Source: Lachnospiraceae bacterium (lineage in GTDB: Bacteria > Bacillota > Clostridia > Lachnospirales > Lachnospiraceae). Taken from it: a stretch of 6,475 nucleotides of DNA. Every line of letters begins with the position of its first letter. Position 1 is the first letter of the stretch. A program made the position numbers and the translations under genes. The DNA is taken from contig JAFVEU010000207.1 of assembly GCA_017475845.1 (NCBI GenBank), forward strand, positions 1-6,475, given 5' to 3'. Below are positions 1-5,681 of this stretch, piece by piece. The notes below the pieces were generated by a model. That model was given only the letters and a program-made list of their open reading frames with translations. It had not been told where the DNA came from and searched no databases.

Positions 1-380
1 CTTGCACTGTCGTCATCCTCCATCTCGCTTTCCACTACGGAATTCATGTCCTGCATGGAATCGTCATCTATCACTTCGGGAGGGCCTTCCTCTGCTTCAT
101 TAGCGCTTACCGAATTCCCGGACAGGGGAAGCCTCTCTTCTGCCGGATCCTCGGGAGGTTCCTCGCTGTCCTTTTCCGCCGGATATTCCGGAAGTTCCTC
201 TTCAACGGCATTCACGGTTTCCTCCGCTCCCCGGGAGACGCTGTCCGTATTTCCTTTCACCCTCTTCAGAAGGGCCGAAACGGAAAAAAAGATGAGTAGC
301 ACAAGAACCGCGACAGTGAACACACCTGCCGCGGCCAGTAAAATGATCTTTCGTTTTCTGATCCTTTTTATCCGAACCAT
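1..380 (-). CDS. Membrane-anchored protein with acidic stalk, N-terminal part (cut by window edge)
   Basis: I do not recognise the family. The visible 126 residues begin with a very basic tip (MVRIKRIRKRK), then one hydrophobic segment at about residues 12-38. After it comes a long Glu/Asp/Pro/Ser-rich stretch with no predicted fold. This is a type II-like signal anchor followed by an extracellular stalk; the functional domain lies beyond the left edge. The start at 378-380 is the only good ATG in frame. The nearest Shine-Dalgarno-like run (GAGGAAG, 393-399) overlaps the stop of the upstream gene and lies about 15 bases away, which is long. The gene follows the 512-residue lipoprotein by 17 bases and is probably co-transcribed. 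The upstream lipoprotein also has an acidic linker behind its anchor, so the two may act together at the cell surface (inference). Confidence 0.75.
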   Translation of the reverse strand, partial: MVRIKRIRKRKIILLAAAGVFTVAVLVLLIFFSVSALLKRVKGNTDSVSRGAEETVNAVEEELPEYPAEKDSEEPPEDPAEERLPLSGNSVSANEAEEGPPEVIDDDSMQDMNSVVESEMEDDDSA

Positions 381-397
381 GGAGCCATAAAGCTTCC

Positions 398-1936
398 TCA
401 GAAGAAAATGTTCTTTCCGGACTGGAAATAATAGTTGTTTGAAGGTATTATCTCCGAACCCTTTACCTCGAATACCTCCCATACCACGCCGGAATTACCC
501 ACCGGAACCTGGAAGGAAGCAACGAGTCCGATCTTATTATACACTTTTACCTGGACTTCCGAAAGGGACATATCATTTGTCATGTCATTGCCCGACTTTC
601 CGTTTAGCTGATCGGTGACGAAATACTTGTAATCCGTTCCCCCGTCAACGGTTATTATCTGGTTCTCATGGGTCTCGTATTTTCCGGAATCCAGATCCAG
701 TGTAAAAGGCTTTAAGCCGCTTATCTTCTCGGTATTGTAGCTTAAGACCACTTCATACTGATCCTCCCTCAGCTTGTCCGGGGACTGCTTTGTCACATCC
801 AGAAGGAAGGTCTTGGTATCGTGCTTATTATTCCCTTCCGGTGCCATATAGGTGACACCTATGGGATATTCCACGGTCCTGGGCCTTATGCAGACGTCAT
901 TTACCTCGGAATCCGCGAAATCTCCGTATTCGAAAAGCATATTATACCAGTCGGCGGTGTTTATGGGAACTGTAAATTCATAATACCCGTCCCCGTTTGT
1001 TGTAACGCTCCTCTTATAGCCGTTTGCCTCACTTGAGATCGTGACCTTTGTATTGGCAAGGGTTCCGCCGTATTCGTCCGCCACATAGCCGTAGACCTTT
1101 GCGGTGGAGGGGATATCCTTAAGGGTATTGTAATTCACATAGGCCCTGTTTATAAGCTCCTCTTCCAGCTCGTCATATTCCTTCTGTATATCCGGGTTCA
1201 TCGTGTCATAGGAGGCAGCAGTCACCGACTCATTGGATTCGCCGTAGGTGGCATAGCACTCGGAGAGGAAGTCGTTGACAAAATAGCACCTCTGTCCCCC
1301 GCTCTTTCTGGCGTCATCCGCGTTTATCCCGTAAAGATCATCAAGATACCTGTAGGTGTAGAGCAGTTCCCCGTTCTTATAGTAGAAGCCCGTGACCTCC
1401 CGTCCCTCGCTGCCGTATTCCGTGGACACTATCTTGTCGATATAGCCCTCCTCCGGATCCGTATACACATCAAAGTCCAGAGTTGCCCCGTTTCCGCTGC
1501 GGTGCATCCTGATCTTTTTAACCTTATCTCCCTTAAGCCTTTCTTCTATCTCCTTTGGAGCCTTCTTGTTAACCTGCAGCTCGCTGTCTCTTTCAGCTGC
1601 CTTATACTTTACGGTCTCATAGTCTATCTCGGGAGTGACTCCCCCGGAGCGGAGTATGTAGGAAACCGCCTGATCGAAGGTGTCTGAAATAGCCCGGTCT
1701 TCTTCCCTCTTCTCATCTGTCTTTTCCTCAGAAGGGACCTCCTCCTCTTCATCAAAGGACTCCTCTTCCGATGTGGGAAGGGAGGTGTCCGGTTCGCTTT
1801 CTGCCATTATATCCGCTGATCCGTCCTTATTTGTGACTATATCTTCCTTTGCCCTGCCGCAGCCTGTAAATGATACGCTTATCATGGCAAGGGAAATAAA
1901 TAATGCCGTTATCCCGTTTATCGTCTTTTTATTCAT
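398..1936 (-). CDS. Surface lipoprotein with acidic linker and carboxypeptidase-regulatory-like domain
   Basis: This is a 512-residue exported lipoprotein of unknown function. The N-terminus (MNKKT, hydrophobic run at about 8-22) ends in a lipobox-like FTGC with the acylated Cys at 26. Residues 31-82 are a disordered, highly acidic linker. Residues 83-275 form a mixed region of unknown fold. At about 279-345 the pattern KVYGYV...GGTLANTKVTI...TTNGDGYYEFTVP is typical of carboxypeptidase-regulatory-like (transthyretin-type) beta domains. The C-terminal 120 residues look beta-rich and end with VVWEVFEVKGSEIIPSN, which resembles the tail of other clostridial secreted proteins. The ATG at 1934-1936 has an in-frame stop just upstream, so it is fixed. 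The best ribosome site (AAAGGAG) lies about 15 bases away. It is 89 bases downstream of the metal exporter gene. No catalytic residues are recognisable; a binding or adhesion role is only a guess. Confidence 0.8.
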   Translation of the reverse strand: MNKKTINGITALFISLAMISVSFTGCGRAKEDIVTNKDGSADIMAESEPDTSLPTSEEESFDEEEEVPSEEKTDEKREEDRAISDTFDQAVSYILRSGGVTPEIDYETVKYKAAERDSELQVNKKAPKEIEERLKGDKVKKIRMHRSGNGATLDFDVYTDPEEGYIDKIVSTEYGSEGREVTGFYYKNGELLYTYRYLDDLYGINADDARKSGGQRCYFVNDFLSECYATYGESNESVTAASYDTMNPDIQKEYDELEEELINRAYVNYNTLKDIPSTAKVYGYVADEYGGTLANTKVTISSEANGYKRSVTTNGDGYYEFTVPINTADWYNMLFEYGDFADSEVNDVCIRPRTVEYPIGVTYMAPEGNNKHDTKTFLLDVTKQSPDKLREDQYEVVLSYNTEKISGLKPFTLDLDSGKYETHENQIITVDGGTDYKYFVTDQLNGKSGNDMTNDMSLSEVQVKVYNKIGLVASFQVPVGNSGVVWEVFEVKGSEIIPSNNYYFQSGKNIFF

Positions 1937-2025
1937 GATCTTTCCGGTCCGCTCCTTTCATGACTTTAGCGGTCACTCATGAGAGCATAGCACAAAAAAG
2001 CGTAAAAAAACCGGGATTAAGATTT

Positions 2026-2949
2026 TCATAAGGAAATATTCAGTATGTCTAATACAATTCCGGAGAACACCCCGCAGAAATAGAGAATGCCAAGAAGACT
2101 TAAGTTTTTCCTTAAGTCGTTATTGACCCTGAAAAGCACCAGGAGCCCCAGACCGGCTCCGCAGAGAAGGCCGGACATCATGGGCCCGAAGCCTATGATC
2201 CCGTCAAGATAGAATTCCGTAAGGAATACGGAGGCCGCACAGTTTGGGATAAGACCGATAAGTCCCGCCGCAAAATGGATGAGTATGCCTCCTTCATTTA
2301 AGAAGCTCTTTATGCTCTCCTCTCCCAGCACCTCTACGGCTATATTTATGAATACCGATACTATGAGGATAAAGATAAAGATCCTTATGCTGTGTCTTAA
2401 GGCCGGTTTAAGGATGCCGTGGTTTTTTCCGTGATCATGGTGCTTAAGATCCAGCACCTCCTTCATATCCTTAAAGCCCGGCTCTTCATCATCGCAGTGG
2501 CAGTCCTCTCTTACGCAGAGACTGTGGATATCCATGGGCTCCTGCTCCTTCTTAAAAACATTCCTTCTTAAGAAGTCAAAGAGCAGCCCGAAAAAGATGC
2601 CTATGGCAGCCTTCAGCATAAGTATAAGGGCAATCCTTTGCACCTCCACCTGCTCCGAGATAAAGAGGGGCAGCATCTCGTCTGAAGTGGATAAAAAGAT
2701 GGCAAGAAGGGTGCCTGCGGTGATCACTTTCCCCGCATAGAGATTGGAAGCGGCGGTGGAAAAACCGCATTGTGGAGCGATACCGGCGATACCGCCGATA
2801 ACCGGTCCGAACCTTCCGGAATTTTTCACGGCTTCGGAAATCCTGCCGGAAGCGTGGGCCTCCAGATACTCCATAAACAGATAGGTTATTATTAGAAAGG
2901 GCAGCATCTTAAAGGAATCAAGAGCCGCATCCAGTATTGCATCACTCAT
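2026..2949 (-). CDS. ArsP_2/DUF2899-type polytopic putative metal exporter (putative manganese/arsenic transporter)
   Basis: This 307-residue integral membrane protein is built as two halves. Each half has a conserved proline-cysteine motif in a membrane segment: GIAPQCGFS (about 56-64, Cys61) and GLIPNCAAS (about 232-240, Cys237). This internal repeat and the following STSDEMLP segment are what I know of the ArsP_2 (formerly DUF2899) family, described as putative heavy-metal exporters and often annotated as putative manganese transporter or arsenic efflux protein. The halves are joined by a cytosolic-looking loop at about 135-180 rich in Cys and His (Cys145, 150, 152; His151, 170, 171, 173, 177), plausibly metal binding. 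It starts one base after the ATPase stop, with AGGA eight bases before the ATG, so translation is probably coupled to the ABC importer. The substrate is not determinable from sequence. Confidence 0.78.
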   Translation of the reverse strand: MSDAILDAALDSFKMLPFLIITYLFMEYLEAHASGRISEAVKNSGRFGPVIGGIAGIAPQCGFSTAASNLYAGKVITAGTLLAIFLSTSDEMLPLFISEQVEVQRIALILMLKAAIGIFFGLLFDFLRRNVFKKEQEPMDIHSLCVREDCHCDDEEPGFKDMKEVLDLKHHDHGKNHGILKPALRHSIRIFIFILIVSVFINIAVEVLGEESIKSFLNEGGILIHFAAGLIGLIPNCAASVFLTEFYLDGIIGFGPMMSGLLCGAGLGLLVLFRVNNDLRKNLSLLGILYFCGVFSGIVLDILNISL

Positions 2950-2950
2950 T

Positions 2951-3709
2951 TCAATGTTCCTGATATCTCCCGAGGAAGGATCTCATACGCTCGTTTTCGG
3001 AATTAAAGACCTTTTCCGGGCTTCCCTGCTCCACTATGACCCCCTTTTCCATGAAGATCACTTCGTTACTTATCTCTCTGGCAAAGGCCATCTCATGGGT
3101 CACGATCACCATGGCTATGTGGAGATCCGACAGGGACCTTATGACCTTCAGCACCTCTCCCGTAAGCTCGGGATCCAGAGCCGATGTGGGTTCGTCAAAA
3201 AACAGTATCTGGGGGTTCAATGCCAGAGCGCGGGCGATTGCCACCCTCTGGGACTGTCCTCCGGAGAGCTCGCAGGGATATGCGTCCTTCCTCTCTGTAA
3301 GTCCCATCTTCTTAAGGAGCGCTTCCGCCTCCTCCCTGACCTCTTTCTTATCCCTCTTCTGCACCCTTACCGGGGCGTCCATAATGTTTTCCATCACGGA
3401 AAAATGGGGAAAGAGGTTGAAATTCTGGAATACCAGGCCATATAAAGCCTTTATCTTCTTTTCCTCTTCCTTTGAGGCATAGATGGGTACTCCGTCCCTG
3501 GTATCCGCATAGACCAGTCCGTCATAGACTATCCTGCCTCCGTCTATCCTCTCAAGACCGGTGGCGCAGCGGAGAAAGGTGGATTTGCCCGAACCCGAGG
3601 GACCTATTATGGATAAGATCTCTCCCTTTTCCACATTCAGGGAAATACTCTTCAGTACTTCAGTTCCCCCGAAGGATTTCTTTATTTTTTCACATGTGAG
3701 AATAGGCAT
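2951..3709 (-). CDS. Polar amino-acid ABC transporter ATPase (GlnQ/HisP type)
   Basis: This is the cytoplasmic ATPase that drives import with the adjacent permease and binding protein. All family motifs are intact when counted from the start at 3709 (252 residues, the usual length): Walker A GPSGSGKST (36-44), Q-loop Gln95 in VFQNFNLFPH, signature LSGGQSQR (148-155), Walker B with catalytic Glu in FDEPTSALDP (171-180) and H-loop His205. FQNFNLFPH and TSALDPEL are typical of the polar amino-acid subfamily. The frame stays open upstream to a GTG at 3800-3802 and an ATG at 3797-3799 overlapping the permease stop. Those extra 30 residues are encoded by a run of hairpins and resemble no ABC N-terminus. 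I therefore choose the ATG at 3707-3709, which has an AAGG eight bases upstream. Confidence 0.93.
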   Translation of the reverse strand: MPILTCEKIKKSFGGTEVLKSISLNVEKGEILSIIGPSGSGKSTFLRCATGLERIDGGRIVYDGLVYADTRDGVPIYASKEEEKKIKALYGLVFQNFNLFPHFSVMENIMDAPVRVQKRDKKEVREEAEALLKKMGLTERKDAYPCELSGGQSQRVAIARALALNPQILFFDEPTSALDPELTGEVLKVIRSLSDLHIAMVIVTHEMAFAREISNEVIFMEKGVIVEQGSPEKVFNSENERMRSFLGRYQEH

Positions 3710-3717
3710 TAATTGTA

Positions 3718-3721
3718 CCTT
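3718..3721 (-). promoter_or_regulatory. Weak ribosome binding site of the ATPase gene, partly inside a hairpin
   Basis: AAGG lies eight bases before the chosen ATPase ATG. Three of its four bases belong to the right arm of the hairpin CTTGCC-TGC-GGCAAG (3719-3733, read on the minus strand). Folding of that hairpin would limit ribosome access, so ATPase translation may depend on ribosomes arriving from the permease gene or on RNA refolding (inference). Confidence 0.45.
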
Positions 3722-3800
3722 GCCGCAGGCAAGTGTGCTCATCGGTGACGTGCCTGCACGGCGCCGATGGAAGCTTGAAACAACTGTTTCAAGCTTCATC
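3719..3800 (-). repeat. Three consecutive hairpins between permease and ATPase genes
   Basis: Three inverted repeats follow each other without a gap of more than seven bases. The first met by the transcript is a perfect 13-bp palindrome (3770-3782 with 3785-3797, two bases between), extendable by GAT/ATC across a one-base bulge. The second has arms CATCGG (3740-3745) and CCGATG (3764-3769) with an inner CGTGC/GCACG stem. The third is CTTGCC/GGCAAG (3719-3724 and 3728-3733). None is followed by a U-run, so they are not ordinary terminators. The element has no stop codon in the ATPase frame. It could be an mRNA-processing or stability element setting subunit ratios, or a small dispersed palindromic repeat (REP or MITE-like). 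Confidence 0.7.
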
Positions 3801-4449
3801 ACCTGTAATATGATAATTTCTTTTCAAAGAATTCCATTACGTATGCCACCACAAAGTTAAAGACATAATAGAATACGGCCGCTGCCACAAAGGGCATCAT
3901 GCTGGTCTGGGAACTGGCCAGGGCCTTTGCGGTGGTAAACATCTCCGCCACGCTTATGGTGAAGGCAAGGGAGGTGTCCTTTACCAGGGTTATCACCTCG
4001 TTTGTGACCGGAGGCAGTATCCTCTTTATTACCTGGGGAAGGATAATGACAAAGAAGGTCTGGCTCTTAGAATAGCCTAAGACCTCGGCGGCCTCGTACT
4101 GTCCCCTGTCCATGGACTGTATGCCGCCCCTGTATATCTCCGCGAAGTAGGCTGCGTAGTTTATCACAAAGCCGATAAGGGCAGCCACCATCCTGTAGCT
4201 GTTGCTCACATGTATCCCGAAGATATAATAAGGCCCGAAGTAGACCACCATGAGCTGCAGCATAAGGGGTGTTCCCCTCATTACCGAGATATAGATCTTA
4301 AAGATCCCGGATACTATGGAGTTCTTGCTCATCCTCCCGAAGGAAATGAGCAGACCCAGCGGCAGTGAAAAGAGGAGGGTCACCACGAAGATATATATGC
4401 TGACCCCCATTCCTTCTGCCAGTAATTGAAAAATCTGTACGATGGACAT
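3799..4449 (-). CDS. Polar amino-acid ABC transporter permease (HisM/GlnP family)
   Basis: This 216-residue inner-membrane channel subunit is normal for the HisM/GlnP family. It has a periplasm-facing N-terminal stretch and a first span at about 16-38. The family motif RGTPLMLQL is at 58-66, followed by further spans at about 86-104 and 185-205. The EAA loop that docks onto the ATPase is clear at about 119-138 (YEAAEVLGYSKSQTFFVIILPQ, split here as YEAAEVLGY and PQ). The ATG at 4447-4449 lies 22 bases after the binding-protein stop. The only Shine-Dalgarno candidate (AAGGA) is 18 bases away, separated by a small hairpin (4452-4464). The TGA stop overlaps by one base a possible ATG for an extended ATPase. 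Homodimer formation is expected because only one permease gene is present. Confidence 0.93.
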   Translation of the reverse strand: MSIVQIFQLLAEGMGVSIYIFVVTLLFSLPLGLLISFGRMSKNSIVSGIFKIYISVMRGTPLMLQLMVVYFGPYYIFGIHVSNSYRMVAALIGFVINYAAYFAEIYRGGIQSMDRGQYEAAEVLGYSKSQTFFVIILPQVIKRILPPVTNEVITLVKDTSLAFTISVAEMFTTAKALASSQTSMMPFVAAAVFYYVFNFVVAYVMEFFEKKLSYYR

Positions 4450-4451
4450 AT

Positions 4452-4464
4452 GTTTACTGTAAAC
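4452..4464 (-). promoter_or_regulatory. Small hairpin between ribosome site and start of the permease gene
   Basis: The palindrome GTTTAC-A-GTAAAC (minus-strand reading) sits between the AAGGA near 4469-4473 and the permease ATG. If it folds (five pairs, three-base loop), it brings the ribosome site from 18 to an effective 5 or so bases from the start. This is an inference from spacing only. Confidence 0.35.
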
Positions 4465-4471
4465 CCGATCC

Positions 4472-5260
4472 TTACTTAATGATGGTAACGTCCGTTCCGA
4501 ACCACTTTTCCGATATCTTCTTTAAGGTTCCGTCCTTTGCCATTGCCTTAAGGGTATCGTTCACCTCGTTCCTTAAAGCTTCATTTCCTTTCTTAAAGCC
4601 TACGCCGTAGGTCTCTGATGCGAAAGGCTCATCCAGAACCTTAAGGTCCATGCCGCCGCTTGTTATCTTATATTCCGCAACGGTGCTGTCCATGGCTACC
4701 GCATCCACGGTTCCCATATCCAGATCCATAAGGGCTGTATCGTAGTCGGGAGTGGTCTGCATTGTACCGAAGGTGGCGGCCAGAGCTGCGTTATCTCCCT
4801 CCTTGAGAGCCGCTTCCGCAGAGGAATCGGCCTGCACTTCAACTATCTTTCCCGCAAGATCCGCTGCGGTATTGATGCCGGAATCCTTCTTTACAACAAA
4901 TACCTGGCTGTTTTCCATATAGGCATCGGACCAGGTGTAGGAATCTTCTCTTCCGCTTATGGTGAAGCCGTTCCAGATGCAGTCGATGGTGCCGGAATCC
5001 AGCTCTGCGTCCTTACTGTCCCAGGCGATGGGCTGATATACAACGGTCTTTCCCATCCGTTTGGCGGCTTCCGCTGCCAGCTCCAGGTCAAAGCCTGTGA
5101 ACTCTCCGTCCTCTCCCACGAATCCCATGGGAGGGAAGTCCTGGTCAAAACCCACTGTGAACTTGTCTCCCCCGGATTTTGACTGTGACTTTCCGCAGCC
5201 TGCGAAAACAAGTACGGACACCGTGATCATTGCCAGTAATATACATGCTGTCTTTTTCAT
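4472..5260 (-). CDS. Amino-acid ABC transporter substrate-binding lipoprotein (SBP_bac_3)
   Basis: This extracellular receptor captures a polar amino acid for the permease/ATPase downstream. The start at 5258-5260 is preceded by a near-perfect AAGGAGA at eight bases, so the longer frame to 5302 is rejected. The product has 262 residues. It has a short basic tip, a hydrophobic run and the lipobox VFAGC with the acylated Cys at 22, then a Ser/Gly/Lys linker. The mature domain opens with FTVGFDQDFPPMGF (about 34-47) and GEFTGFDLELA, the standard family-3 binding-protein pattern. NGFTISGRE, about 100 residues in, contains the Arg that in family structures contacts the amino-acid carboxylate. The end, LKKISEKWFG, is also typical. 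The specific ligand (cystine, glutamine, other) cannot be told. It is the first gene of the transport operon. Confidence 0.94.
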   Translation of the reverse strand: MKKTACILLAMITVSVLVFAGCGKSQSKSGGDKFTVGFDQDFPPMGFVGEDGEFTGFDLELAAEAAKRMGKTVVYQPIAWDSKDAELDSGTIDCIWNGFTISGREDSYTWSDAYMENSQVFVVKKDSGINTAADLAGKIVEVQADSSAEAALKEGDNAALAATFGTMQTTPDYDTALMDLDMGTVDAVAMDSTVAEYKITSGGMDLKVLDEPFASETYGVGFKKGNEALRNEVNDTLKAMAKDGTLKKISEKWFGTDVTIIK

Positions 5261-5268
5261 AATACTTA

Positions 5269-5275
5269 TCTCCTT
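5269..5275 (-). promoter_or_regulatory. Ribosome binding site of the binding-protein gene
   Basis: AAGGAGA lies eight bases before the ATG at 5258-5260. It is the strongest ribosome site on the minus strand and fixes the lipoprotein start. The strength fits the usual excess of binding protein over channel and ATPase. Confidence 0.9.
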
Positions 5276-5291
5276 AAGATTTTTAAGAACC

Positions 5292-5309
5292 GCGGCATTC
5301 AAATGCCGC
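5292..5309 (-). other. Hairpin at the predicted 5' end of the transport operon mRNA
   Basis: GCGGCAT-TTGA-ATGCCGC (minus strand) is a perfect seven-pair stem with a four-base loop. It starts at or next to the base where transcription from the predicted promoter would begin (about 5309). A 5'-terminal stem of this kind often protects mRNA from 5'-end-dependent decay. Alternatively the DNA palindrome is an operator just downstream of the promoter. No U-run follows on the minus strand, so it is not a terminator. Confidence 0.6.
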
Positions 5310-5315
5310 TTTTGT

Positions 5316-5344
5316 ATGGTAACAGATTAAAGCGTTTTTGTAAA
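5316..5344 (-). promoter_or_regulatory. Sigma-A promoter of the amino-acid ABC operon
   Basis: The -35 is TTTACA (5339-5344, five of six matches). A 17-base spacer follows, then an extended -10, TGT-TACCAT (hexamer at 5316-5321, four of six, plus the TG). The predicted start is near 5309, leaving a leader of about 49 bases to the lipoprotein ATG, too short for a large riboswitch. Confidence 0.7.
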
Positions 5345-5371
5345 CGTGGCCGGCTGCTTGTCATTTTTTCC

Positions 5372-5400
5372 TTTACGGAACAAAACGGAACTGCTATAAT
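5372..5400 (+). promoter_or_regulatory. Promoter of the small toxin-like gene
   Basis: There is a perfect extended -10, TGC-TATAAT (hexamer 5395-5400), and a -35 TTTACG (5372-5377, four of six) at exactly 17 bases. The start would be near 5407, about 150 bases before the 41-residue frame. It diverges from the ABC operon promoter, with only 27 bases between the two -35 boxes. Confidence 0.78.
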
Positions 5401-5410
5401 TCGCCTATGG

Positions 5411-5572
5411 GTGTCACCTTTTAGCGCAACTGCGTGGTGGACGGACTGGCCTTCTGATTCGCTCGGAGGGATTGACTGTTATCGCCCCTCTGAGTACGTA
5501 ACTGTTGTACTGGGGATCTTTCTCCTAGTCTTCACGGGAAAGGAGGGCTTCGGATATGTTGACTTTTGGTGA
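5411..5572 (+). CDS. Possible leader reading frame overlapping the toxin-like gene
   Basis: From a GTG at 5411-5413 a 53-codon frame stays open and stops at 5570-5572, 17 bases inside the toxin-like gene in another frame. It is Trp/Tyr-rich at first (SATAWWTDWP) and then has a hydrophobic run YVTVVLGIFLLVFTG. No ribosome site precedes it: the GTG would be only about four bases from the predicted mRNA 5' end, so it would be leaderless. Its position is like mok over hok, where leader translation opens the toxin start. The open frame also continues upstream of the promoter, so openness alone is weak evidence. It may simply be structured leader RNA. Confidence 0.25.
   Translation: MSPFSATAWWTDWPSDSLGGIDCYRPSEYVTVVLGIFLLVFTGKEGFGYVDFW
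5441..5455 (+). repeat. 5' arm of long-range inverted repeat (pairs with 5729-5743)
   Basis: ACGGACTGGCCTTCT in the leader can pair with AGGAGGCCAGACCGT at 5729-5743: 13 Watson-Crick pairs, one G-U and a single A-A mismatch. The partner is inside the second downstream hairpin. This would close the toxin mRNA 5' to 3', as fold-back inhibition does in hok mRNA. Confidence 0.7.
5453..5461 (+). repeat. Direct repeat copy 1 (leader)
   Basis: TCTGATTCG followed after three bases by GGAGG. The identical nonamer recurs at 5720-5728, followed after one base by GGAGG. An antisense RNA made across copy 2 would be complementary to this leader copy as well, the arrangement seen with the DRa/DRb repeats of the Fst (par) locus. 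Confidence 0.7.
5517..5543 (+). promoter_or_regulatory. Leader stem overlapping the toxin ribosome binding site
   Basis: TCTTTCTC (5517-5524) can pair with GGGAAAGG (5536-5543): eight pairs, two of them G-U, with an 11-base loop. An alternative is CTCCT (5522-5526) with AGGAG (5541-5545). Either fold hides part of the AAAGGAGG ribosome site (5539-5546), a usual brake in type I toxin mRNAs. Confidence 0.5.
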
Positions 5573-5681
5573 GTTTGTCGCTGTCATCAGCGTGTGTATC
5601 GCCAGCTTTAGCATTGGCTATAAACTCGGTCGGGACACTGCATCAAATGAAACTAAGGATACTAAGAATGAACAGGAATAG
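5556..5681 (+). CDS. Small single-span membrane peptide, type I toxin-like (holin-like/Fst-like class)
   Basis: This is a 41-residue peptide: a short N-terminus (MLTFGEF), one hydrophobic segment at about residues 3-22 ending in GYKLGRD, and a charged, hydrophilic tail rich in Lys, Glu and Asn. A perfect AAAGGAGG lies nine bases before the ATG, so it is very likely translated when exposed. Size, single span and polar tail match small membrane toxins of type I systems in Firmicutes (Fst and the putative holin-like toxins), which depolarise or damage the membrane when over-produced. I infer the class mainly from the surroundings: own promoter, long folded leader, hairpin over the stop codon, downstream terminator, opposing antisense promoter and repeats shared by leader and tail. 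The exact family needs a profile search. A non-toxic small membrane protein with antisense control remains possible. Confidence 0.75.
   Translation: MLTFGEFVAVISVCIASFSIGYKLGRDTASNETKDTKNEQE

Noticed and set aside
46..390. Plus-strand frame of 114 codons, Ser-rich
   Set aside because: It is antisense to the acidic minus-strand protein; Ser richness is the mirror of Glu/Asp-rich codons, and there is no ribosome site.
1680..1982. Plus-strand frame of 100 codons, Ser-rich
   Set aside because: It mirrors the acidic linker and signal peptide of the 512-residue lipoprotein on the other strand.
1933..1982. Three TCATGA copies before the lipoprotein gene
   Set aside because: Six-base palindromes at irregular spacing (25 and 19 bases), one of them spanning the start codon; too little to call an operator or repeat.
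2954..3482. Two long plus-strand frames opposite the ATPase
   Set aside because: They are shadows of an ATPase with all motifs intact on the minus strand.
3710..3802. N-terminal extension of the ATPase to the GTG at 3802 or ATG at 3799
   Set aside because: It is encoded by hairpins, resembles no ABC N-terminus, and would make the protein longer than the family; the start at 3709 gives the usual 252 residues. Kept as a finding because the frame is open.
5261..5302. N-terminal extension of the binding protein
   Set aside because: It runs through the ribosome site and the 5' hairpin; the start at 5260 has an ideal AAGGAGA and yields a proper lipoprotein signal.
5261..5345. Riboswitch or T-box before the ABC operon
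   Set aside because: The predicted leader is only about 49 bases, and I see no T-box or known aptamer motif or terminator in it.
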